DNA of 64,000 nucleotides, from assembly GCF_050908995.1 (NCBI RefSeq), contig NC_135125.1, positions 12,611,011-12,675,010 of the forward strand, written 5' to 3'. Within the stretch, counting starts at the first letter, position 1; every line of letters begins with the position of its first letter. This document shows, in pieces, positions 1 through 14,323 of the stretch. The translations under genes were made by a program, and so were the position numbers. The DNA comes from Andrena cerasifolii (lineage: Eukaryota > Arthropoda > Insecta > Hymenoptera > Andrenidae). Below the pieces are notes generated by a model. It saw nothing but the letters and a program-made list of their open reading frames with translations. It was not told the DNA's origin and searched no databases.

Positions 1-1419
1 ATCAGCCAGCCACTATCGGGCTTATCATCTTTTATTCAAAATAGACTTTCCACCGCAACACGGCGACGCGGAGAAGCTGTCCTCGATCCACCGCCGACCG
101 TAAATCGAATGTACCTACCCGTTTCCCGTCACGCGCGTATCTGAGGGCCGAGGAATGAGGAATGCCCTTAAACGACGTATCCGAACGGGTGCTTGCCTCG
201 AAATAAGATTAGCTCTCCTTCCCTTCGGGCTTCAGTTTTCCGCCAGACCTCTTCCGTTCCCAGCAGAGGTATATTCCCGCGGCGTACGTAAATTTCACGA
301 GGGTGCAGGAGAAGGGCGGTGAAAAAATAGAGGGAACCACCGTGAAAGTCAATAGTTCTCTCGCGCTCGTCGCACGGTCTCCGTTCTACTCGAAGATCCT
401 CGAATGGATCGTTAGGTGCAAGACCCTCGCCGTGGAGCTCGGCCTGAGAATTATTCCAGCGTTATTGTTACTCGATTCTTCCTCCCGGCTAGAGAAGAAA
501 CGCGATTTCGATGGGCGGAGGATTGATTTTATTTGGTGCCCCCTTCGTCGTTGTTTTGTCGACTGGGACAAAGTGTTCCCCCCCGCGGCACGCTCTAGGG
601 AGTATCTGCTCTTTCTCCGCCGGCGAACGGTCGATGCTCCAGTTCGTTCCCATCTCCAGCGAGATCGTGCACCCTCTGACCTCCCGGCATCCTGTTTTCA
701 AGTCCCGCCCGTCGCTAAAACGTTGAACATGCAAATTACGCCCGGGAAAACAGGAAAACTTCTGTGCGAGTCGATATACCGCGGTTCACGCACACGCCTC
801 GCCGTTCCGCCGCTCTCTTATTTCCCATTTCCTTCGACCGCGAAACAAATGACCCAATAAAAGTGCAATACACGCTCCGTCGAAGCGCTTTCCCTCGCGA
901 TTCTCGATATCCTTGCAGATGGCTGCCTTTAAGTCGTATTTCCTGCAAGTGTCACCGAAGCTCGATTCCTTAACAGGGGGTTAGTGGGAGCAGGCTCTCT
1001 CTGCAAGAAATTTTTCTGCCTTCAACTTTTAATTGGATCGTTTGGACAGAAGAGGGATCAACGTAACGGCACACTCTCTTCAAGGGAAAACGACTATTAT
1101 TTCGTACAAATGCGAAGGAAAATTATATTTTCAGGATGGAGTAATACAGAGAGTGGAAATTACACTGCAAGAAACGTCCTCTTGTCTCGCGGATATTTAG
1201 ATCTTAAAATCTGTGAATCTCCTCAGCCTCCTAAATCAGCCCCGGGAAAACTCCATTGTTCGCGGGGGATTCCGACGCTCTCTTTTCCCGTCCATTTGCC
1301 ACGCGTTTGCATATTCTATCCGGCTGGAAGTAGGGAAGGGGATATGGAGCCGAAAGCGATCGTCGCACAGTGGTCCCAAATCGCCAAGAGCTGGTCAAAT
1401 TTCAATTTTCGAAGTATAT
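1..1419. other. No supported gene; GC-rich non-coding
   Basis: The longest frame (303-860, +) lacks a recognisable domain, has unlikely composition and starts at a non-ATG codon. I see nothing functional here. Confidence 0.6.
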
Positions 1420-2110
1420 AGCAGCTTTTGCTATTATAGTAGATTGTTGTATATATGTCAGTGCATCAAATACCGCTTGAATTTCTTAAATATATTGAGT
1501 GGTTATTGAGATATAGGCCCTCGAAGTTGACGAAACTTCATGCCCCTTAATGTCTTGGAAATGGGAGCATGTTTAACGCGTCAGAGAAAGTTAATCTGAA
1601 ACGATCAATATGTGAAACAGTTTACCATTAAAGTAGGTGTTATAAACATAAACTTTCCACAGAAACAAAGTAAAATATCTTTGAATTTACTCTTGTAATT
1701 CCCTTCTCAATGTGTCATAAATCTAAGTCATATTTTAATAAAACGGAAGGAAAACAAAGTTGAGTGTCATGCTGTCACAAGTTTCTTGATATAAAGTAAC
1801 TTGTCGTGCACTTTTATTTTATTATTTTCGACAATATACTTAAACTATGTGACTTACTAAAAGGAGAAATGCTGAGCTTTTTCACTAGAATCGGAAAAAA
1901 TAAAATTTTCAAAATAATTTTTAAAAAAGTTTTTAAATTAACGTTGTCGTATAAAAATCGACTTGCTAATTATATTTTTTGGTAAAAAATCCGAGAGTAA
2001 TCAATATTCGCAAAAATTAACTTGAAAACAACGTTTACACCAGTGATATTAGATCCGCCATTAGGTTTTTTGCAATTTTGAGTTCAGATTCGTAATCAGC
2101 AGCCCCAAAA
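1420..2110. other. AT-rich island, probable transposon remnant
   Basis: The base composition turns sharply AT-rich between GC-rich flanks, as at the recognised elements. GCCCCTTAATG near 1543 looks like a TTAA-type element end, but no partner end was found. No coding frame. Confidence 0.4.
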
Positions 2111-5100
2111 ACCCCCGACCACCGATTTCTGACTAAATCGAAGTACGTTTTGAGGGGTTTGCCGCTTTTTAGCGATTTGGAACCACTGTGCGTCGCTCCG
2201 TGGACTTTGTTTCCACAAGCGTGTTATCAGTCGCGGACAGCATCGATTCGGGAATCGAGACGCGGCACAATATTGCAGGTGCAACGAGGTTACCGTCACA
2301 CAATCGCGGTGTCCTGAAACGAAAGGATTATTGGCGCTCGGTTTTCCCGCTCCCCCATAAAAGAGTCAGAAAATGGATCTTTCTCTCGCCTTTTCCTTTC
2401 GCCTCGCGGAGGCGGGATCTCGAAAGCGGGGATTATTGGCTATCCGCGCCCTCCTCGCGACAATGCCACGTCCGAGCTTCACGAGGAATCCCGCGGGATG
2501 GAATATTGCCTATCTTTTTCGTCATCTCGGGGACAATGCGCGTTACGAGCCACGGAATTCGTTTCCTCTTCCTCTATTTTTTTCCTCCCCCGTACGATAA
2601 CGGTACGGGGCCCGGGGTTTCCTTCGTTCTTCCGCTCAACCGTTGCACACCGATTTCTTCCCGCGAAATAACGACGCCGGGGATAATTCATCACGCTTTA
2701 TCGGGACTTGCTTACGCGCGGGGCGACTCGAAGAAAGATTTATGGAAAAACGAGCGGAGTCGCGCGTACACTCGGCAACGACGCGGGTTTTTATCAATCT
2801 TTTGTCGGTACACCGCGGCTCGGGGGAAGTTAAACTTTCCCTCTGTCGATGCACATCGGTTTCATATAAAAACCACGCCAAGATTAATTGCCGGCGTCGC
2901 GATAAATCGTCGGGGAAAGCTTCGACGAAGGTGATCCGCGAAATGGAGAACTTGTGTTCAGCCAGACCAGGAATTCCTCTGTGGTCCTTGGCGAATAAAG
3001 AATTATTGACACTCGTTTCTCTAACGGCGAGGATCGATGCGCGGCGTGACGCGTGTCAGACGCGGAAGAAAGATAGACGTCGTTGTCCATCGATTTTCTC
3101 TCACCCTATGAGAACGACTCGCCGTCGAGTCAGAAATCAAAACTATCGGACGCGTTGTGTCGTTCTGGATGAAGCGGGAATCAATTTATGGGTGTGCTCG
3201 GCCTATTTTCGACTTCCAATGAACGGACAGACGTGCACGCTCTGTCACTGAATACTCATCGGCGCTCTCTTACGTTCATTATCGGTCTCTCCATTTCCTC
3301 GACCCTTCGTTAACATTTATATTAACTTCGGGAATAGACGCTTTATCGACCAGCAACGATCGCACGACGACGCTTTCGACCGGGTATCGCGCAATCTACG
3401 AGAATAATCCTGATTACGCGGAGCACCCGGCCGGGGGAGAAGTAAAAAGCATCGGGAACGGAAAGAATCGCGTCAGAATTCAGAACTGGGCTATCGCGGC
3501 GGCGACTCGCCGGAAGCATCCGGCTAAATTAGAGATTGCAGGTTTGGATTAGACGGTGGGGTCGAAATCCGCGCGGAATCCGGTCGCTTTCCACTCATTT
3601 CACCTAGTTCCTTTCTTTTCCTCTCCGGACTTTCCACCCCCACCGCGTCTGGCCTCCCCGCGTCATCTGGATTTGTGTCCCCGATGCAGAACTCCCGGAA
3701 GGGAATAACACGTTACCCTACTCGAGAGTAGGTAACGAGAGTAGATTATAAGAGTACCCAGCGGCGAGCCGGTTTCGCGTAAAGACGATCCTGGAATCCG
3801 CGTAACGACCCAGCTTACGTATTCGTAGGTCACCTGCTGAAAGGAACTTTTTGCGCTCGACGCTCCCTCGGGATCCTTGAAATCGACTACGGCGGATCAA
3901 CGCGGGATTACCTCGAGCGGGCATAATCGGATTGTTAGCTACAGTGACGAGGAAACTTGGATAAATCGAGGGACAAAATTATTGCGGCGATCCGTTATTT
4001 TAAACGCGAGACCACATTGCGAGCGGAGTATTCCTGGAATAAGTTACATTCGTATGGAGCTTTTGTATCCACCCTCGCCTGTTCGATACTCTCTTTGCAA
4101 GTCAGAAATGGCTCGGTCGCGCAGTTTCGCCTGACACACCGCGATTCTGCCGCTCGCAGTTTCCTTCAAACTTCTTCGTTGTCTCCTCCAGGGGGTGTAA
4201 TTACGGCCGACTTAACAGCGCGCAGCGAGTATAAATGTAAATTCGCAATTTTCCCGCGTCGATTCGCAGCCTCGGCGGAAGTTTGTTTCCATTAAGCAGC
4301 AGGAAACGATCTCGCGGTCGCGTTGCCGGGGGAATTATTAGAAGAACTTACGGCGTTCTTCCATTCGAAGCCCGTGCAACGTAACTTCTCCTGCAATTAG
4401 GGCATAATTGTTTTCCAATATATCAGCTTGTAATGGATGTAGGGTTCACCGACTGGCCACAGCCATTTCTCCGTGGGAGGAACTTGCGCGGTGTAGTTGT
4501 CCGAAGCTATCCCTCTCCTATCGTCTTATCCGCTATCAGAACCTAGCAACGAATATCCTATAAGTGAAAGCCGAATTAGAGGGTGAACGAACGACCCGAT
4601 GACGCGTCTCGAGCCCCGCAGGCGATATTTCGTGGACGAAACGTCGGATGGAGCGCGTCAAGATGCAACCCGCGTCTCAAGGGGGAAACGACAAACCACG
4701 GAGCTAATTAACAGCGACGTTACTACGTATGTATTTACATCAGTGCAAACATATCCTTGGAAATCCATCCGTTCTGCACCCGTAACCATAGGCGACTATA
4801 TTCCCCTCCCAGCGGGGCACGATGCTCCTTCAACGGAGGGAGAAGGTGCGCGATAGTAAACTCGCACTAATTGAATCGCGTGGCGCAAAGCCAGCATGCC
4901 ATCTAATAAGAGCTGCAAATACATTAGCATCGAATCTCGATAGCGACCGGGCCCGGGGTGAGGGCTAATTCGCGAGATTCCATCGTGGAATTTCATGGCG
5001 GAGCCTGGAATGAATCGATTGGATGAATCGCGAAAGGAAGTCCAGTAGCCCCTTTGGACCCGATAATTCTCCTGTATTCCACTGACAATCCGCTACGCTG

Positions 5101-7260
5101 GAATCCACTTTGCCCGATCCCCGCGACTTTAAATCTCGCCCTCTCGATTGGAAAAGGAGCTAATGATTCCGAAGGGTTCTTCGTTTTTCCGCCCTTCGGC
5201 GCCCGGAATGGAGAACGGATCGATGTCGTCGTTACAAGTAACGAGCGCGAGCTCTCGTCGTTTTCTCGACGGGAGCCACGACGTCGCTCTTTTCACGGGA
5301 TCATTAACTTAACTAACAAGGACGGGAAAACATTGTCAATCGTGCTTGCCATTCCTGAATAACCGCGGGCACAGGGGCGCGTTGTTCGGCATTAACAATT
5401 CAATTCCATATTTCCCCGGAGCCGGACGGACTGTCTGCTCGGATTCACGTCTCCCCTGGGAAATACGTTGTTAGTTAATGCAGCCGGACCCGGAGCACGT
5501 GTAACCCCGCGCTCAGGCATCGACGTTGTTCTCATTATTGCACGAAGTCCCTTCGCACGAACGCTGATATAGCCGACATCCGTCTCGCGCAAGCTACGCC
5601 GCGGACGTGATGCTTCCTTGCGGTGGAGCTGAGGAGTTACAGGTTCCCTGGACTGTTCTCAGCGGGTCTAGTGCTCCTCCATTTCCAAGATAAGAACTTC
5701 GAGACGAAAAGAAGAGGCAGTAGCTTTCGTTCTCCGCAACCAAATGTCGATAGCCCTCGAAGAGGATAACCGAAACCACGAACACTTGACGCATGCATGC
5801 ATCTCGCGATGCACAGGCTGAATCACCCGATGCAAACTTCGCGCCTCGCCCTCGACAAGACCGACGGTTACAAAGCACGCAAACGCGGCTGGAGTGCGGC
5901 ATGTTTCAATTTTGACCACCGATCCGTGGAACATCGGTCGATTAACAGGAAACCGAATAGCTCGCGAGATTAAAGAAACCGAGAGCCTCGCCCTCGAGGT
6001 TCGTAGCAATTTTTCAGGGATCAGCGCAGTTTATCGAGTTCGCCCTCAATAAAGATGCAAATTCGAAGGACTCCGCGCGTGCCTCGCCCATCGGGTAGAT
6101 GAAAATGGACGCGTTGAATACAGACGCGCCGAGAGCAGTCTTCTTTTCTATCTCTCGGTGTTTCCTATCTCCCTCTTCTTCTGCACATGTTCGCCTATTC
6201 GCGTAGCTTTTTGATGCCCGTCCTTCGGCACGACACTTTTATACCACAGTCAACACGATTCCGACCAGCGTTTGAAATCGTTCTCTTCAAGCGACCCTGC
6301 CTAGCGCGGACCCTTTTCAAGTGTCAGAAACTTAAACCGGGACTTCGCCGTTCCCGAAAGAGTTAACTCCAACAAATCTTGCCCGCGGCGCGAGAGATAT
6401 TACTGGAATCCAGCCCCGTCGACGTTATATTTCACGTAGCACCCGCTTGGCGACTGAAGCGGCAAGCTCGCCGTTCAGCTTCGCAACGCCGGACTTAAAG
6501 AGATGCCGACGTACGGCCCTCGTTGAAATTATATTTCAGCACGGTGGCTCGACACTCGATTAGCGACGAGCGATCGATCGGCTGGACACTTCGTCAGTCT
6601 TGATCGGTTTCATCGTCCGTGGCGAGCGGGTGAACAAGCGGCGCCAGTTAAACCGCGCTACTGGCGCGTACGTCTTCCACGCTCGAGCGAAAGTAATTGT
6701 CAATCGTTAGCACCCACTCCCGTTCTAACGTCAGTTTCGGTTTACTCGCCTCGACAGGTTGCGCAAACAGGCGTTTGCGCGCGAATGAAACGTTCCGTAG
6801 ACAATGATGGCGGGACCGCAACCCCCTTGTGCTTGAATCACAACTACGACGAACGCAATTTCCCCCGAGGACGTGTCGCTGGAATAAGACAGACACGAGG
6901 CGCGCGTCGAATTTCAGCAGTCTGAAGCTCCGCAGCAAGTTCATTTGACTTCGAACGGTGGTCGATCCCGCTGGCGCAGCTTCTTATTTCACGGGGCTGT
7001 TGCTGGAGCAATACCTGCCCCTCTTTTGGGGAGCATCAGGGTCACGTTGCCAGCTGAAACGTGTTTTAACACATAAATTTGTTTCGCGTCCTTGTTTCCA
7101 TCCGCCTGGATATAGAAGACAAGGGGAGGTATCCAGTAATTTTACCGTCTCTCTCCTCCTGCCCATGGATACATAGTTTGGGTTTTCCAGGGTAAATTAA
7201 CCGTTCTTCCGAAGCCTTGCAGTAACCACGAATTTAATTGAAGACCTTGCAGCGAGAGGG
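2111..7260. other. No supported gene; GC-rich non-coding
   Basis: Several long frames overlap on both strands between 2188 and 3251 because stops are rare in GC-rich sequence. None has a recognisable motif or splice pattern. No repeats stand out. Confidence 0.6.
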
Positions 7261-8053
7261 GTGCAGCTCCATTTTTAACTGTTTCTGGTAAGTAAACATT
7301 CATTTATAGGGATAGAGTTTCCCGATTTGGAATATATATTTTTAAAGTACTCGTAGTAACGAAGAAATCCTGAAAATTATATCTACAATGGACTTATTTT
7401 ACTCACGTTATCAATAACATTCAATATAGCCTCAAAGCGTATGCGAAAAACGGCAAAATCCTCTTACTTAAGAATAATTGGCTAAAACCCGGCATCTGTA
7501 TTTTTTTTTGTGATGCTGAATCTGAATATGACTTTATTGTTTCTGTAAAAAATTCCTAAGGTAGTTCTCTTAATAAACAAATCGCTTTTTTGGAGATAAC
7601 TAAAAAAAGGAAAGGCCGGGGAATTTTTTAAATATTTTTTTCGGATTTCTTAGTTACTATGAGTACTTTTAAAATATATATTCGAAATCGGGAAACTCTA
7701 TTCCCTATAAGTGAATGTTTACTTGTGAGTTATGGCGTGTAATATACGTAAACAAATTTTACATCGTTCGGTACACGTTTGATGCAAATCTGATAACAAA
7801 TGAGCGATTTATTGCAAATTTTGAACCTGTACATATCACATTTTTCTGCAATATTTTTGTTCCGGGTAGCTCCAGATTTGAAAAATTCGCCAAAAATAGA
7901 AATAAAAACTTATCAACTCCATAACTACTACTTATTGTGTGAAAAAATATCTTTTTCAATTAAGAATGTTCTCGTTTTAAAGTTAACTCAGAGCAATAAT
8001 TTTATAAACAATTTTTTCTAATTAACTCGAAGTTGATAAAGACGGAGCTGCAC
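7261..8053. mobile_element. AT-rich foldback element with nested inverted repeats
   Basis: The outer ends pair: GTGCAGCTCC at 7261 with GGAGCTGCAC ending at 8053. Inside, a long arm at 7291-7370 (AGTAAACATTC..., GGGATAGAGTTTCCCGAT...) is repeated in inverse orientation at 7643-7723. The stretch is much more AT-rich than its surroundings. No coding capacity is seen, so it looks like a non-autonomous DNA transposon, perhaps one inside another. Family not assigned. Confidence 0.75.
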
Positions 8054-11000
8054 TAAATTTCCCGCGAGGGTGGAGAAGATTCTCCGCAGGTGCAAAGCGT
8101 ATTAGTACTGAACTCCAAAATTCTTCCTGTTAATTTACTGAAAAGAAGATTCTTCCCCCAGGTAGCACACGAGTCCTCGAGTTCCTCGTAGAAAGCACGT
8201 GACCCCGCGATACAAAAGTAGACTCGCATTGTGAAAGGAACAAATCAGACTGCCAACCGAAAACGATCGCAACTGAAGCGCAAACGTACGCTCGCTTCTT
8301 TTGTCAAAGTTTTTAAACTTCCATCGTTATACTTCCTTCCCCAGTCATGCTTACATTTACCTCGGGGATGGGTCTCGCGGCAGACTCCCCGCTGGCCCCG
8401 TTCACCTCGTAAAAAATACATCCATAGGCGGTGTTCTTCTTGCTGCATCCTTCCGGGGCGGTTCCCCCCTCGTATATTGCGCCATAAAGCTGGCAATTTA
8501 ATTACTTGTTACTTTGAAAAAGGATTTGCATGCGAGCGTAAAACGTCCCTGTTGCCCCCGCCGCCGCCGATAAGAGCCCGCCCACGAGCTACTTCCTAAA
8601 AGCTATTTGCGCGCGGATGCACGCTATAGCTGAAAGTATCTGTATGAACCGGGCGAAGCTGAAAAGCGCACGATAACGGAGTATATACGTGTGTGCATGC
8701 CCGTGCATCCCGGGCTGAAACAGGCGCGATACGGACCAGGAGAATTTCGGCGGACCTCTGACATTTTCGTCGAGCTTCGGCCGGGGCGGAGGCTAATGAA
8801 CGCCGAGGCTACCGACGTAAGGAATTTGCTCGTGCTTTTCACGGTTTTATCGAGTTATCTGAACCATTCGGAGTGCAGAGCGCCATATTCGCGAGTTTCG
8901 AGCTCCACCACCTGTTTCTCTTGGCAGAGGGCTGATCCTTACACCCCCCGCGCCTCGAGCCCCCAGGCAAATCGCACACTCATTTCCGAAGCACTCGACG
9001 ATGGAAGCGCTGGTCGATGAAATTTCGCTCGTTGCGGGGGCAGGAAGCGTGCCGCGTAATTACTCGAATCGGAAACAGGAGGAAACATTACTCTGCGAGT
9101 AATGAGGAGAGGCAGCCTCCTCGGGGCGTTGCTCGCCTTGAGAACAGGCCCCTGGAATGGAGTTCAGCTTCTGTTCGACAAATTCGCTGACTCCCGCGGG
9201 CAATAAGCGCGTTAAATTCGAAATAGCCCGCGAATGAGCGGAATAAATCCTCTGAATGGGATCTCGACCTCGTTGGGGTGGTAATTCTCTTCGTGTATCC
9301 TTAGGGTGAGCTTCGAATAAAAGTTGCGTGGAATCCGGCGATTCACAGTCGCGCGGAGATTCCCCACGCTTAAAGTCATTATTGTGCGTTCTGAAGTCTT
9401 CGATTCATTTCGTTTATGCATGGAAGTAACGTGGATGGGTGTTTCTGTTCCAGATCTCGAGGTACGGACCAGTGTACGACGGCTACTCGTTTCCCTCTTT
9501 TCCTCTCGTTTCGGCAAGTAGGCGAAAGCTCAGATTTGTTATTCAATCTTTTCCCAGCGCCCGTTAAACGCGAATGTGCTACTGGAGAGGTTACAAAAAT
9601 GCTGAAACACTTCTCGGGGAAGCATAAATTCTCGTTTCGCGCGTCCCACCGAGCGGCGGAGGCACGGGGCTCTCCGCGGCGAACTTATTTCCCATTCATC
9701 TTAATCCGATTAAAAAATGTTTTGTCCGAATTAAGGTTACATAAATCCGGACGCGCGGCCTGTTTTACAACGTCGTCTCCCGCCGGGGCGGAACTGCACT
9801 TCCCTTTACCCAAAAGAATTTACTTACTCCTCGGGAGTCTCTTCTTCTTCATTTTTTTTTTTAAATAACTTTTGAAGAGCCTCGAGCGGCCCGCGAGATT
9901 AAAGAACGAGATTTCGCTTTGCACTTAATCGTATAATTTGCGTCGTTTGCGGGCATAACATTCTCGCGGAAAGCCAGGAAACGAATGAGAGCCGTGCTTT
10001 TTCAAAGGGGAATTCTCAGCACTTGTTGAGCCCCGCCGTTGTAATTAGCTAACGCGTGCTCCGAGGACGAGTTTTCACAGGGAATACCTATGCATCTTTG
10101 AATAACCACATATTTCTAATTCTCCGTGGAAATTACATAATTTTTTCCCCCCGCGATGCGCAGAGTGCTCGCGACGCTGAATATAAAATTAATTGCTAGC
10201 CCCTATTTCCATCAGGGTACACTTGTTCCCATTTGATCGAGCCGGGCAATGGCGAAGCTACGATTTAAATTGTTACTGCTGCGGGGATATTAAACGCGTG
10301 TGTAACTTTTTGCGCCGTTCTAATTAATATTGGCTGGAAATTTAAAACGACGGTGGGCGTGGAGGGCTCGATATGAAATCGCATGCTTCATTCACCGACG
10401 ATCGTTCCGTCGATGAAATTACGAAAGGATGTTCGCAGCTCCAGCAGCTCCTCCGTCCGTTTGTCCCTTCTTTCGCCCTATTTCGCCCGCTTCAACCGCG
10501 GATCGACTGGCGGCTCGCATTAATATTCATCGCTCGTGATTTATTCCGTACGAGTGGCGAGTGGCCAATCACTGCTCGCGAGGGGAGAGCGGCGCGCAGA
10601 AGGGGTTGAACGCGTTGCACCTTCGGCCTAGTTTCCGGTTTGCCGAGCTGCATCGAGGAAGCGCCTGCCTCGGGGTCACGGGGTCCTATCTTCTCGGAAG
10701 GACCATTGGAAGAGCACTCGATTTCGAGACGGGATAATTGAACTTTTCTCCCGATTTCCTCGGGAAGAGGGGGTAGGATTCTTGATACCGATTCGGCCAA
10801 ATCTGTTTATCGTTAATATCCCTTTCTATCCCTGCGAAAGGTTCGCTGCGAATAATATAATTGAAGCCCTCGAATAGAAGCACACAAGCACGAGTCTCGT
10901 CGAAGTAAGAGTGATTCGCGAGCCAGTGGCATTATAGTCTCGCTGAATCGAAATGAACGATAACAATGACTCACAGTGGATGGGAGTCTCTAATTACGAG

Positions 11001-13898
11001 CGGAAGTAGGACGGAATGAAAAATTCAGTTTCAGCCGGCTGGCGAGCGGCGCACGGGAAGCCGCGATGCTTGGAATATATTTTTTCCCCAGCTTCCTCGT
11101 AATCTCAGCGACGCGAGTTTATCGCGTATAAGAAGATAACGAGCCGTGAGTAGGAGGAAACGGCGGAGAAAGAAGTCGGAAGAATAATTTAGTAATTCCA
11201 CGGGCGGCAACCACGTAAACGGTCTCGTCGCGTGGTTAATGCTTTACCGAGTAATATCGTCTTGCACGACGGTCCTCGTGTTCCTTTTAACGTCCACGTA
11301 GACGGCGGAGCTGGAACGGACAATACTGCGCGGCCGACTTGAAATGAAGGCCTTAGAGGAATCATTTGCGAAGTAGACGTTAAGAATTACACTCGAGGAG
11401 CGCGCCCCGGCTGGATCTTGAGATCGCGAAATCCAGGAATTCCTGCAGCCTCGGTCAAGATAAATACCTCGGTCCGTTTCAGCGCGAAAATTCCTGCCTT
11501 TAATTGAATTCGGTGACCGAACGGCTGCGGGGGTGGGGACATAATTGAAACGACTTAAAACGGTTTCATTACACCGGTCGTTGGACAATTACGCGACGTT
11601 CCGCGGTTAGCGAACGCGACTAAAGCTCCACGGTTCGTGGAGAACAGATGCGCCTGAACGTTTAATGAATTCCCTGGAAAACAGGGGGGAAAAAAGCGGT
11701 TCGCCGTTTACCGAGGGAACCGTTTCGCGAAAAGGGAAACTCGCCGTTCCCAGAAATTTTTGCAATTTTCATTGCGCGAAACTCTCGTTTGGAGCAGCGT
11801 CTTTTAAGGGCACTCGGTGCTCACGGTTTAGGTAGTTTTAAAAAGCGGCAATCAAGGAAACACGCGCTCCAAACGAGATTGCCACCCCCACCCCCCACCC
11901 CCCCTGCGCTATGTTCTCGCTGCTTTGGCGCTAGGATAAGAAGCGAGTTCCACCATTGCCTCGGCGCTGCGGTTGAAGTTGTAAAACGAACTTTTTCCGC
12001 TTCAAGTGCTAAACACTCGCGAGTCCTCAAACCTTCTTCTTTCTAAATATCCCCCGTATTCGGCTGCTCCATGTTTTTGCCCCTCTTGAAACGCGGCGCT
12101 TCCGTCGTCGCGACGCTCGTCGCACCGACAAACATTTTCGTTGCGTTTCGAGGGGGTTCTTCGTATCGTATTTTCCCTTCCCGCTCGTTTGCCGCCGGTT
12201 CTTTTAAAAACCCGGCAATTTCGGCGCAGATTTGCTACAAAATTTAAGTGTCGCCGATTACCAGCCAACGATTCCCGCCGCTGGATGGTGTTCAGCGCCG
12301 ATATCGGGTAGTTGTCGTCAATTCTTTCGTATCGGGCTTCACGCTCCGGCGCGCGACTCCACTCGATCCTCGCTCGGCGATAAACGAAATTGACTTCGAT
12401 TTGCAAACGGAAGATTAAAATAACGGGCCTGTGGGTATCGGCCCCGGTAATCGGAGGGGCTGATTTTATCGCGGCAATTTATTTATCGTCACAGGCTCGT
12501 TTCCGTTTGACGCGCGGCTGGGCGTAGTCGACACGTAATTCGCTGGACAAACGCGATATCGCCGATAATGATAGCGCATTTCGCGGACGGTCGCCGAGTA
12601 CGTAATCGTTGCGAGACCGTCGCCGATCGTGTCCACAGTATTGTCTGCCGACGTTTTGTTACAACGCCCTGTGATTTTCCGCCGGGCGAACTGGATCGCT
12701 GTACGTATCACTGTTGCATTAATCTGCGAGAACGCTTTAATGGTACCCGCTATTAATATCGTTCTGGCTCATCGGTCGCTAGTCGCGAAATTAATCGGCC
12801 AACACCCGCGATGATTTGTCGCCAACGTGCACGGCGCTTCCGCCGTTGTATTAAACCGTGTAACGGGTTGAAAATTAATGCAAAGTAGAGCGCTCCGCGT
12901 CCGAGGTTCGCGCTTTCGCGGGGCTTACGACGAGGCTTGTCAAGCGTCGAGTCGCTCGCGAATATTGGAAGCTCTTCTCCTGTTTCTTGCCTGCCGGAAA
13001 GCTAGAAGAGAAGTTTTAAATATACAGGACGTTCTCGCCCCGTTTCAAGAACCGACAAACGCCCCGGTTTTTTTCCCCTCCTCAATTATCCCGCCCCCGA
13101 AATGCCCTCGAATATTCATTGCAGCTGCATCGACGGCAGCCGCGCCGCGCAAATCGATGGCTCCCGTAAAACTTTTATCGCCGGACAGATTCATACGCTC
13201 GCCGCCGAGATCACGGTTCAATTTCACGCTGGAATAAGTGATCCAACGTCGCGAGGGGTCGACGGGACTTTGCTGGGTTCAGGCCACGGATACGGGGCTG
13301 CGCGGAATCGACTCAACGGGGAAATCACGAACGCGTTAACTTCATTTTAACGGTCGTTGAAGCTCCCGCCTTGGACGGCTGAGCTGGCGCAAACCTCGCG
13401 CTCGAGAGGATTTTGTGTTAGACTTTGGGCCGATGGAAATTACATCTAGACCTCTGAATAGCTCAGTTATTAAAGCATTCGACGGTCCCTGGTTAAAGAC
13501 GTGTCAATAGCGGAACAGTGACGAGTGGTCCGGAAGAAAAGAAGACAGAGTTTCCTTATACATCGCACGTACCTACTTAGGAAAATCTTCTCTCCATTCC
13601 TGTTTCCATTCGTGCGATAAATGAGCGAATAGTGGACGACTATTCGTAAGTGGACAGTGTATACGCGTAAAGGAACGGCACAAAGGGTCGCGAACTTATT
13701 TCCGTATGGAAGCAGCGTAAGCGTATTTCAGCGAAATAGTTTCGGGGGTTCAAAGGGATAGGGAGAGATGGCAGGAGGGAAAAGGGGAGGTATACTCCTG
13801 GCTAAGATGGATCACCCTATTTCCTTGTATTTTTATCCCGACTACGTCCACGCCTTTATCTTCTTCCAATGAGAAACTACTCCCGCCGGTAATTCACT
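8054..13898. other. No supported gene; GC-rich non-coding
   Basis: Only short chance frames and homopolymer runs (poly-T near 9850, C-rich tract near 11886) are visible. Frequent TAATTA/TTAATTA words could be homeodomain sites but are also expected by chance. Confidence 0.6.
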
Positions 13899-13902
13899 GG
13901 AT

Positions 13903-14319
13903 GGTAGAGGTTTAGAACTATCGATATTTTCGATAATTCTTAATACGATTGAAAAAGGCCATTCTGTGCCATTGTGCTGCATTGTGCGCATTAACGACAT
14001 TATATATATATATATATATTACATATTGTATTTTCCAATATAATGATTCAGTTAATTGATTATATTCCTAATCATTCCTTTCATATATTCTTCGATTCTT
14101 TTATGATATATATATATGTACATATACCATAAAAAACTTCAAAAAAATTAATATATATGTATATGTACCATAAAAGAATCGAAGAATCGATGAAAGGAAT
14201 GATTAGGAATAGAATCAATTAACTGAATCATTATATTGGAAAATACAATATGTATTTTCCAATATAATGTCGGCTATCGATAATATCGATAGTACTATCG
14301 ATAGTTCTCCACCTCTACC
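13903..14319. mobile_element. Foldback MITE flanked by GGAT
   Basis: The ends are GGTAGAGGT at 13903 and ACCTCTACC ending at 14319, continuing as inverted repeats that include GAACTATCGATA. A second, inner pair of arms (about 14024-14112 and 14152-14252) contains AATATAATGATTCAGTTAATT and its complement. A 4-bp GGAT lies on both sides (13899-13902 and 14320-14323), a likely target duplication. A (TA)n run is included near 14001-14020. There is no open frame. Family unknown. Confidence 0.8.
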
Positions 14320-14323
14320 GGAT

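Noticed and set aside
303..860. 185-codon open frame on the + strand
   Set aside because: It does not start with ATG, has no recognisable domain or hydrophobic pattern, and GC-rich sequence gives such frames by chance.
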